Positions 19,667 to 26,567 of a stretch of 64,000 bases of DNA are shown here, in pieces. Position 1 is the first letter of the stretch, and the number at the start of each line of letters is the position of its first letter. This DNA is from Pseudomonas sp. GM80. GTDB taxonomy: Bacteria > Pseudomonadota > Gammaproteobacteria > Pseudomonadales > Pseudomonadaceae. The stretch lies in the NCBI RefSeq assembly GCF_000282515.1, contig NZ_AKJD01000041.1:1-64000 (forward strand), read 5' to 3'. The notes beneath the pieces were generated by a model that was given only the letters and a program-made list of their open reading frames with translations, did not search any database and was not told the DNA's origin. The translations under genes and the position numbers were made by a program.

Positions 19667-19995
19667 GGCATACACCTGAAATTAAGGGTTGATTGCAGCC
19701 GATTCCTGACCATAAGACGCTTCTAGACGGGCGCCAATACGCTACAACTGGTACTTCTAACACAATCAAACCTACTTGACACCTGTCAGAGTTGACAGGT
19801 ATCAACAGCAAAAAAAAGAGATATTTTTTATATAACAACGTAATCGCCATTCAACAAAAATCGACAGCAACATCGAAAGGTTAAGTCGCCAAAACAACAC
19901 AGGCTCCCCATTAACTCGGATCTTGGCCAAAAATCAAATGCCAACCTCTTCCGTCCCATGGATAGCTATAAGCTACTCAAACTAAAGGTGCTTCA
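19667..19995. promoter_or_regulatory. AT-rich divergent control region of the RHS island
   Basis: About 330 bases without a convincing gene, markedly richer in A and T than the neighbourhood (for example gagatattttttatataaca at 19818). It separates two divergent genes and contains the 20-base palindrome at 19781. A TATAAC-like -10 at about 19831 on the plus strand and a TTAGAA-like -10 at 19755-19760 on the minus strand are plausible but weak. Confidence 0.55.
19781..19800. promoter_or_regulatory. lux-box-like palindrome
   Basis: ACCTGTCAGAGTTGACAGGT is a perfect inverted repeat with eight-base arms and a four-base centre. It fits the LuxR-family operator pattern NNCTG-N10-CAGNN and resembles the las/rhl boxes of P. 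aeruginosa (ACCTGCCAGTTCTGGCAGGT as I recall it). It lies 114 bases before the ATG of the minus-strand gene and 195 before the plus-strand gene. Confidence 0.65.
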
Positions 19996-20481
19996 ATGAA
20001 AACAACAAGCTACAAAATAATCTTATCTGTAATTTTAGCCTTGTTGTCATCTTCATGCACTCCCTACGTTTCCAAAATGAAGGAAACAAAAAACTACTCG
20101 CAACTTGCGTTGTACGGAGCCAATAACAATTTGCTTTGTAGACTCCTTGTCGTCTATGGTCATTACAGCTTCTATCCAGGGGCTGCCTGTCCAAATGATA
20201 AAGCCTATTATTTTTCAGTGGAAAATCCGCGCGAGGGAGTAATTTTCTCTATTACTGAAAGCTACGCTAATTTGCATAGCTGTAGCGGGGCAGGAGCAGA
20301 GTATCAAATTATTGACCCAATCCCTGGCCAGCCAACTGCCCGAGTACCCGTCGGAGCCGCATTTACTGTCCCAGAGGGCAAGGAAATAGTTCCAGGAGTT
20401 GTGGCCAGAAGATGGTACGGGGCCAATAGACCTATAGAGGGAAAAGTTTCCTGCGTTGTTATGTGGCGTGATGGTCACTAA
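19996..20481 (+). CDS. small exported protein, possibly a lipoprotein
   Basis: A 161-residue protein with an N-terminal export signal (YKIILSVILALLSSSC). The cysteine at residue 21 could be a lipid attachment site, although Ser at -3 makes the lipobox weak. The mature part has several more cysteines (LLCRLL, AACPND, HSCSG, VSCVVM) and no known motif. Its DNA is AT-rich and uses codons unlike the core genes, which suggests transfer. It lies 44 bases before the RHS gene on the same strand and may be co-transcribed. It could be an accessory or immunity-like partner, but nothing proves this. Confidence 0.65.
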   Translation: MKTTSYKIILSVILALLSSSCTPYVSKMKETKNYSQLALYGANNNLLCRLLVVYGHYSFYPGAACPNDKAYYFSVENPREGVIFSITESYANLHSCSGAGAEYQIIDPIPGQPTARVPVGAAFTVPEGKEIVPGVVARRWYGANRPIEGKVSCVVMWRDGH

Positions 20482-20525
20482 GACTTTTCTTAAACCATCA
20501 CAACTCTCAAAGACGGGTGATTATG

Positions 20526-23500
20526 ATGAGCTTACCACGACATAAAATGACTATTAATAACTGGCTAACTTCCGCAGGACTTTACTCTCAAGCCAGTAAC
20601 TTCATAGGCCATGTCACCACCGACGTCGACCGCCGCACCGGCCAATTCACCCTCGCCGCCAAACTCCCGAGCCTGCAAGCCAACAACCTCGCCGGCCCTA
20701 TCGTCAGTCTGTCTTTGCACTTCAGCCCGCTCGCCTCTCACACCGACATGGGCTTCGGTTTGGGCTGGCAGTTGGGCGTATCGATGCTGGATCTGAACAC
20801 CGACCGACTCAGCCTGCTGACCGGTGATCAATACCGTCTGGATCGACGCAAATCAGACTTCTCCGATGGCGGACTGCTGGTATTCCATGATCAAAAGTTG
20901 CGCAGTTTCGTAGTACGGCAGATGGGTACCAACGGGCGCGTATTCCGCGTCGAGCACAAAAGCGGCGATACCGAATGGCTGGAAGTTCAAGAGCGCAGCG
21001 GTCTGGCGATGATTGTGCAGATGCGTTCGCCGCAAGGTCGGCAGGCGTTTTTCAGATGGCTGCCGCGCGGTAACAATCAGTTCGGCCTGGACAGCATTTG
21101 GGATGAGCGCGGGCCGGAGCTTCCCCTGTTGCGGGTCGCAATGAGTCGAGAAGCCGTGGTCTTTACCCTGTTCCCGGGCAGCGACAGTGAATCGAAGATT
21201 ACCCTGCAGCAAGTCAACGGCAAACTGACCCAACTGATCTTGCCCGATGAAGACAGCCGCTGGACGTTCGATTATCTGACGGATAAAGACAGCGGTCTGC
21301 TATTCCCCAACCGCGTGCTGGGACCATTGGGCAGCGAAGATAGCGTGCAATACGCCACAGGCAATCAGGGGCACCGATTGCCGCCCGGTGCGCCGCTTGC
21401 CTGGTTGCCCAGGGTGGTTAGTCATCGCCATTCGCCCGGCGCCGGTCAGCCGGACATCCATCGCCAATTCAAATGGATCGGTACCTCGAACTTCCTTGGC
21501 GGTGATGTTGCACCTCCGGGTGGCTGGCAGGACGGTATCGACAATCTCTACCGCATGACCTCCTACCGATACAGCAACATTGAAACGGTTTTGAACGAGA
21601 AAGGCGAAACCCTGGCCACCGCCGAGCGCACCTGGAACCGCTTCCACCTGCAAACCAAAGAAGTCACCACGCGCCACAGCACTCGCCTGCAAGACGGTGT
21701 AAGCGTGGCAGAACAGAAGGTCATTACTTTCGAGACGATTTACGGTGATGATCCAGACAAAAGCTGGGAACAGCAGGAAGCGTGGTGCCAACTACCGATC
21801 GCAACAGTTACCCGCTATGAAGACGGCGTACAGCCGCCGCGCGAAGTACGCGAAGAAACTGACTACGACGATTACGGCAACGTCCTGCAAAAGCGCTTTG
21901 CCGATGGCCGGATTGAAACCACGGAATTTTATCCACTGGGCGGCAGCGAAGGCTGCCCTGATGACGGTCGTGAATTCATACGCTGGGTGAAAAGCACAAC
22001 ATTGATGCCGGCGCCGGTCCCCGGTGGTGGCACTGGCGGTGTCTCACCTACCCAAACACGCAGGCGCTATGCGCTGCTGCCAAAGCGCCAAATCGATGAT
22101 GTACAAAACCTTATAGCCAATGAGGAAACAGCCTTAGTACTCGCCAGCCCGACGGAGCAATTAATCGGCACAACCACACAAGGCTGGGATTTAAACCCTG
22201 CCAGTGCTTTTTTCGGTCAACCGATACAAAGCATCAATACGCTCAACGGCTATGCCACAACCACAACGTTCGCTCGCACGTTCGATGCCGAAGGGCTTCA
22301 CGAAACCCAGACGCTAACTGGCCATGACGGGCTCGCCGTCATCAGCAATACAGTACGTCATTCGTTGACGGGCTTGACCCTGATTGAATTGAGTGAAGAC
22401 GCCGTTGCGACAACCTACGCCTACGACACCCTTGGCCGGGTTGTCCGGCGCACTGAATCTGCCGGCACCGAATACGAGGTCAGCAGTTTCTGTAGTTTCA
22501 TCACTGCGGGGAAAAACCGCGACAAAGCCGTGACGGTCGAGGAAACCGACATCACCGGGCAGAAACGTCGTCTGTTGCTGGATGGCAGCGGCCGGCCTGT
22601 TCGTGAAGAACGTCAGGACAGCGACATCACCGGCCAGCAGTTTCGCGAAGTCTGGTCCGGCGTGTACGGCCATGACGGTGAGTTGCTCAGTGAAACCGTA
22701 CAGGACTGGTTACCCGGCCTGACATCCCCTATCCGCCTTACCACGCGCAAGGATCTCGATGCCTGGGGGCAGATCAGCGCACAGCATCAACCGGACGGCA
22801 CCAGCCAGCACACGATCCAGGACCCGATTACGCTGATCAGCCGGCACTGGCAGCAGAGTCGGACAGGTGAGCGTGGGGCGGAAACCGAGATGGTGCGCAA
22901 TCGTGCAGGAGAGATTGAGCAGGTCACCGTGCGCGCGCCGCGCATTGCAGACGGCCAGCCCGGTGCCGTTTTGCGGGTAGAGAAGTGGACATTCGATGGT
23001 CTCTACCGGCCAATCAGTCATCAGATCATCGCCGATGGCGTGACGACCACGACTCGAACCGAACGCGATGTGTTCGGCCGTACCCATCGCGTCACTCGCG
23101 AGGACGGCAGCGTAGTGCATTGGGCATACGCCATGCATAGCGACGGCGATCATCCAGTGATGGTTAGCCTCACGCCTGCCGACGGCAGCGCGCAAGTGCT
23201 GGCCACCCAGACATTTGATGGCCTCGGGCGATCCGTGCAGCTGCAGGCCGGCGGCCAGACTGAATCGCTCAACTACCTGAAGGGTCAGTTGCCACCCGCC
23301 TCAGCAACACAAGCGGATGGTAGACAGATCGATTTCCGCTATGAAAAAAAACTGGATAACGCGCTCATTGCAGCGGTGCCACAGGGCGATAGCGGTTATG
23401 TGTGCACGTATCGTCCGCCTGAGGGTTTTCCCAGCAAGATCCAAGGTGGTTTGGGGATGATCACGCAGGAGTATTCAGCGTCGGGAAGACCGATCAAGGA

Positions 23501-25649
23501 ACAATGGACAGTGGCTGGCGAAACGCACACCACCACCGTCGCCGCCCAGTCGCTGATAGGACGCGCCATCCATCTGACCGATGTCGGTGGAACCGTGCAT
23601 CAGATTGAATATGACCAGTGGGGCCGCACGAAGGTGCAGCAGGCCGGCTCCATCAGCGTTCACTTTTCCTACGACGATTTCGGCCGTATACATACCATTA
23701 CCACCATCGACAGCACCAACAATCGCAGCCTGGAGCAGTCGCTGAGCTACGACTCCTTTGGCCGTGAATTGAGTCGCACATGGCAAAACGCCGAGGGCAA
23801 AACCGTGCAAACGCTGGCCTTCACCGGCCGCGATAAAGTCGCCTTGCGACGCTGGGAACTGGATGGCCTGCTGCACAGCGAAGAACGCTACACCTATGAT
23901 GAACGCGGTCGCCTGCTGCAAAGTACCGCGACCGGCCCTGATGCGCCGCTGGACACCCGCACGGGCAAACGTATCAGTCAGCAGATGTTCACGCTGAATG
24001 CCTTGGACGGTTATCAAAAACTCGATACCACCTTCGTCGATGGCACTCGCAACACTATGTCCTTCCGCTACGATCCGGTCGCACCGGATCGCCCCGTCGC
24101 GATCACCCATCGCGGTGTGCAGGACACTGACATAGAACTGAAGTGGGACGCCAATGGCCGACTGATAGAGGAGTGGCGCAACGCAACGCTTTATCGAAAA
24201 CTTGCCTGGGACGCCAACGGCCGAGTGCGCGAAATCAGCGAGAACGGTGCCAGCAGCCTCTATCGCTACGATCCATTGGGCCGTTTGGGCGAACAGGAAA
24301 CAGCCAAAGGTACTGCGCGACGGTTCTATATCAACGATCAAATGATCAATGAGCGCGCACCCAACGGCGCGATGCTGACGATGGTTCGCTCAACTGATGC
24401 AGTGTTCGCTGAAAGCCGGTTGAGTCAGTCCATCCGCAGCGTTCTGCTGACCGGTACTGACGGTCAGGGCTCAATGCGTCTGGAAAACAACGGGGCCAAC
24501 CGTTTGCTGAGTTATTCCGATCACGGTGATGATGACGGAACAGCACAAAGTCGAGTGGGATATGCCGGAGAGCTGCGCGACGTGGTAACGGGTCTTTACC
24601 ATCCCGGCAGTTACCGACCTTACGATCCGCAACTGATGCTGTTCCTCGCCCCTGATAGCGCCAGTCCGCTGGGGGATGGGGGACTGAATCGGTATGCATA
24701 CTGCGGAGGGGACCCGGTGAATCGAGTGGATCCGGATGGGCACAGTTTCTGGAGTTGGTTTGGGGCGGCACTTGGTGTAGTACTCGGAGCCGTCGCAATT
24801 GTGGCATCGTTCGGGGTTCTTGCTCCGGTGGTTACCTCCGCGTTTGTGGCGGTAACAGCAGCGGTTACCGCTGGGAGTGTCACTGGAGCCATAGCAGCCG
24901 GCGTAGCAGGTGTCAGTGCCGTTCTAGGTGCAATAACGCCAGGCGTTATTATTGCTGCGACGACAGTTACCTTGGGCACAGTGGCTGCAGCCACGGGCCT
25001 CGCCTCCCCTATCGCGGAGGTGACGGGGAATCAACAAGCAGCGGAAATCCTGGGCTGGATATCGTTGGGGACGGGAGTAGCGGCATCGTTGGTTGCGTTA
25101 GCGCCGGCGATGGGAAAGACGATTACAAAAGTCGGGAGTTTTGTGGGGCGGTGGCAGCATAACCTTCAAAACGCTGGCGGGGTGCCAAGATTTGCCAGTT
25201 CATCCTCAGGTGCTGCCAGACTGGCTGGACGCACTGCAACGAACCATCTCGCCAAACTGCCGGATGGTGCAATGGAAAACCTCATCCGTTATCTACCAGG
25301 GTCAGACCTGAAAAATCTATCGCTCACCTCACGTCGCATGAATGATCTGGTGAGCAGCAATACACGCCCACTCAACAAGGTACTCCCTTCGTTTTCCAAT
25401 GAGACTCGTACGGCGTACGTCCAAAAAGTCAGGAAAATCTGGGTAGGCGAGGAACCGGGAGTTTTACCTTCTCAGTTAAGCAAAGCCAATGTGGACGTTA
25501 CAATGAGTATTTCTCCCCCTTTGAACCCCGGCCCTGGAACCAACCTATTAACAATGGCTTCAATGGGTTTCGACGATTTACCTTGGCTGCAAACACTGTC
25601 GAAAATGAACTTTGATTATCTGAGACGTTTTCGCCGTTGGAGCATTTGA
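20526..25649 (+). CDS. RHS/YD-repeat toxin with F-box-like C-terminal domain
   Basis: A 1707-residue RHS protein. The N-terminal part (SNFIGHVTTDVDRRTGQFTL .. GFGLGWQLG) is the type seen in Pseudomonas 'sugar-binding' RHS proteins. Many YD repeats follow, such as YDTLGRVVRR, YDSFGRELSR, YDERGRLLQS and YDPLGRLGEQ. The RHS core signature (YRPYDPQLMLFLAPDSASPLG .. GLNRYAYCGGDPVN) ends at D1402-P-D-G. Beyond it comes a variable 300-residue tip. A long Ala/Gly/Val-rich hydrophobic region spans about 1410-1530, then LPDGAMENLIRYLPGSDLKN at 1578-1597 continues to LTSRRMNDLVSS, a good match to an F-box. RHS shells enclose and release their C-terminal toxin, so this would be a eukaryote-directed effector. 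ATGs at 20523 and 20526 and a GTG at 20517 are alternative starts. No VgrG, PAAR or Tc A subunit lies nearby. Confidence 0.85.
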   Translation: MSLPRHKMTINNWLTSAGLYSQASNFIGHVTTDVDRRTGQFTLAAKLPSLQANNLAGPIVSLSLHFSPLASHTDMGFGLGWQLGVSMLDLNTDRLSLLTGDQYRLDRRKSDFSDGGLLVFHDQKLRSFVVRQMGTNGRVFRVEHKSGDTEWLEVQERSGLAMIVQMRSPQGRQAFFRWLPRGNNQFGLDSIWDERGPELPLLRVAMSREAVVFTLFPGSDSESKITLQQVNGKLTQLILPDEDSRWTFDYLTDKDSGLLFPNRVLGPLGSEDSVQYATGNQGHRLPPGAPLAWLPRVVSHRHSPGAGQPDIHRQFKWIGTSNFLGGDVAPPGGWQDGIDNLYRMTSYRYSNIETVLNEKGETLATAERTWNRFHLQTKEVTTRHSTRLQDGVSVAEQKVITFETIYGDDPDKSWEQQEAWCQLPIATVTRYEDGVQPPREVREETDYDDYGNVLQKRFADGRIETTEFYPLGGSEGCPDDGREFIRWVKSTTLMPAPVPGGGTGGVSPTQTRRRYALLPKRQIDDVQNLIANEETALVLASPTEQLIGTTTQGWDLNPASAFFGQPIQSINTLNGYATTTTFARTFDAEGLHETQTLTGHDGLAVISNTVRHSLTGLTLIELSEDAVATTYAYDTLGRVVRRTESAGTEYEVSSFCSFITAGKNRDKAVTVEETDITGQKRRLLLDGSGRPVREERQDSDITGQQFREVWSGVYGHDGELLSETVQDWLPGLTSPIRLTTRKDLDAWGQISAQHQPDGTSQHTIQDPITLISRHWQQSRTGERGAETEMVRNRAGEIEQVTVRAPRIADGQPGAVLRVEKWTFDGLYRPISHQIIADGVTTTTRTERDVFGRTHRVTREDGSVVHWAYAMHSDGDHPVMVSLTPADGSAQVLATQTFDGLGRSVQLQAGGQTESLNYLKGQLPPASATQADGRQIDFRYEKKLDNALIAAVPQGDSGYVCTYRPPEGFPSKIQGGLGMITQEYSASGRPIKEQWTVAGETHTTTVAAQSLIGRAIHLTDVGGTVHQIEYDQWGRTKVQQAGSISVHFSYDDFGRIHTITTIDSTNNRSLEQSLSYDSFGRELSRTWQNAEGKTVQTLAFTGRDKVALRRWELDGLLHSEERYTYDERGRLLQSTATGPDAPLDTRTGKRISQQMFTLNALDGYQKLDTTFVDGTRNTMSFRYDPVAPDRPVAITHRGVQDTDIELKWDANGRLIEEWRNATLYRKLAWDANGRVREISENGASSLYRYDPLGRLGEQETAKGTARRFYINDQMINERAPNGAMLTMVRSTDAVFAESRLSQSIRSVLLTGTDGQGSMRLENNGANRLLSYSDHGDDDGTAQSRVGYAGELRDVVTGLYHPGSYRPYDPQLMLFLAPDSASPLGDGGLNRYAYCGGDPVNRVDPDGHSFWSWFGAALGVVLGAVAIVASFGVLAPVVTSAFVAVTAAVTAGSVTGAIAAGVAGVSAVLGAITPGVIIAATTVTLGTVAAATGLASPIAEVTGNQQAAEILGWISLGTGVAASLVALAPAMGKTITKVGSFVGRWQHNLQNAGGVPRFASSSSGAARLAGRTATNHLAKLPDGAMENLIRYLPGSDLKNLSLTSRRMNDLVSSNTRPLNKVLPSFSNETRTAYVQKVRKIWVGEEPGVLPSQLSKANVDVTMSISPPLNPGPGTNLLTMASMGFDDLPWLQTLSKMNFDYLRRFRRWSI

Positions 25650-25697
25650 CGTAATCGATTCGGCTACTTTGGCTCGTTAAGTGCTCATTCTCATAGC

Positions 25698-25719
25698 TCT
25701 GATCTGATCTGATCTGATC
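25698..25719. repeat. short (GATCT)n tandem repeat
   Basis: About four copies of a five-base unit (tctgatctgatctgatctga) lie 50 bases after the RHS stop codon, in a 200-base stretch without a gene between the RHS gene and the tRNA cluster. Confidence 0.7.
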
Positions 25720-25813
25720 GTTACGCATGCTTTCTTTCAAAAAAGAGCGGTCAAGTCGCAATCCAGCAGGTGGTAAGAGTGCTTTTGTATGAGACCTCAG
25801 TTTTTCGCAGGCA

Positions 25814-25849
25814 AAAAAAATCCCCGTATCTTTCGATACGAGGATTTTT
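25814..25849 (-). terminator. terminator of the tRNA operon
   Basis: On the minus strand, AATCCTCGTATC-gaaa-GATACGGGGATT followed by a run of eight T. It lies five bases past the distal tRNA-Pro. Confidence 0.88.
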
Positions 25850-25853
25850 AATA

Positions 25854-25930
25854 TGGTCGGGGTAAGGGGATTCGAACTCCTGACATCCTGCTCCCAAAGC
25901 AGGCGCGCTACCGGACTGCGCTATACCCCG
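25854..25930 (-). tRNA. tRNA-Pro(TGG), distal copy
   Basis: A 77-base tRNA read on the minus strand: starts CGGGGTATAGCGCAG, anticodon loop TTTGGGA (TGG), T-arm GTTCGAATC, encoded CCA end. Sequence identical to the copy at 26109-26185. It lies downstream of a terminator-like hairpin. Confidence 0.96.
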
Positions 25931-25968
25931 GTAAAAAAAAGGCGACCTTTCAAAGATCGCCTTCTTCG
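25931..25968 (-). terminator. terminator-like hairpin between tRNA-Lys and distal tRNA-Pro
   Basis: On the minus strand, AAGGCGATCTT-tga-AAGGTCGCCTT followed by a run of T: an eleven-pair stem. It would end the Asn-Pro-Lys transcript unless read through. Confidence 0.7.
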
Positions 25969-26027
25969 ATCAGCGCTTTTGGCCTCTGATCTTAAGATTC
26001 GATCCCAGCGTTAACTGGTTTCAAAAA

Positions 26028-26103
26028 TGGTGGGTCGTGTGGGATTCGAACCTACGACCAATTGGTTAAAAGCCAACTGCTCTACCAACTGAGCTAACGA
26101 CCC
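26028..26103 (-). tRNA. tRNA-Lys(TTT)
   Basis: 76 bases: starts GGGTCGTTAGCTCAG, anticodon loop CTTTTAA (TTT), T-arm GTTCGAATC, encoded CCA. It lies five bases after the proximal tRNA-Pro in the operon. Confidence 0.96.
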
Positions 26104-26108
26104 AAAAA

Positions 26109-26185
26109 TGGTCGGGGTAAGGGGATTCGAACTCCTGACATCCTGCTCCCAAAGCAGGCGCGCTACCGGACTGCGCTATACCCCG
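26109..26185 (-). tRNA. tRNA-Pro(TGG), proximal copy
   Basis: 77 bases, identical to the distal copy: anticodon TGG within TTTGGGA and a CCA end encoded. Second gene of the tRNA operon. Confidence 0.96.
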
Positions 26186-26194
26186 GCTTGAAAT

Positions 26195-26270
26195 TGGCTC
26201 CGTGACCAGGACTCGAACCTGGGACCCAATGATTAACAGTCATTTGCTCTACCGACTGAGCTATCACGGA
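26195..26270 (-). tRNA. tRNA-Asn(GTT)
   Basis: 76 bases: starts TCCGTGATAGCTCAG, anticodon loop CTGTTAA (GTT), T-arm GTTCGAGTC, encoded CCA. First gene of the operon, about 85 bases after the promoter. Confidence 0.96.
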
Positions 26271-26355
26271 ACTACATATTTCAATTTACAACGGTGAAAC
26301 TTACTGCTTCCAGTCACTCGTTCGCATCGCTGCGTTCGTGTGTCTGAGGCGCGCT

Positions 26356-26383
26356 ATTCTACAACCTAGAACACCTCTGTCAA
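26356..26383 (-). promoter_or_regulatory. promoter of the tRNA operon
   Basis: A perfect -35 TTGACA, a 16-base spacer and -10 TAGAAT on the minus strand, followed by a GC-rich discriminator (AGCGCGCC), as is typical of stringently controlled stable-RNA promoters. Confidence 0.82.
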
Positions 26384-26514
26384 CCCCCTAAATTGCTTTC
26401 AAGTTAATGATTTGCAACTTATTTCAGATTTCAGCTCAGTGAGTTGAAACCGTCTTGGCGACTGACTGCGGGGCGCACTTTACAAGCCTTTTCCTTTGAG
26501 TTCAACAGCCTAAC

Positions 26515-26545
26515 GAAAAAAAAGGCCCCACAAGGTGGGGCCTGC
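26515..26545 (-). terminator. terminator of clpB
   Basis: Minus-strand hairpin AGGCCCCAC-ctt-GTGGGGCCT followed by eight T, 22 bases beyond the clpB stop. Confidence 0.9.
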
Positions 26546-26567
26546 CAATTTTCATTGGCCTTTGGGC

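Noticed and set aside
19632..19850. 72-codon minus-strand frame upstream of the 669-residue gene
   Set aside because: It overlaps the lux-box palindrome and the start of the gene, and no ribosome site supports it. The hydrophobic start MAITLLYKKYLFFLLLIPV comes from an A/T-rich tract.
17657..25649. Prophage, integrative element or type VI secretion cluster
   Set aside because: No integrase, transposase, phage structural gene, VgrG, Hcp, PAAR or Eag chaperone is present near the RHS gene.
25498..25761. 87-codon minus-strand frame at the RHS 3' end, considered as an immunity gene
   Set aside because: It overlaps the RHS coding end on the opposite strand, has no good ribosome site, runs through the GATCT repeat and has no immunity-like features.
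25854..26270. Repeated spacer-like array considered as CRISPR
   Set aside because: The repeats are tRNA genes with full cloverleaf features; no CRISPR-like direct repeats occur anywhere in the window.
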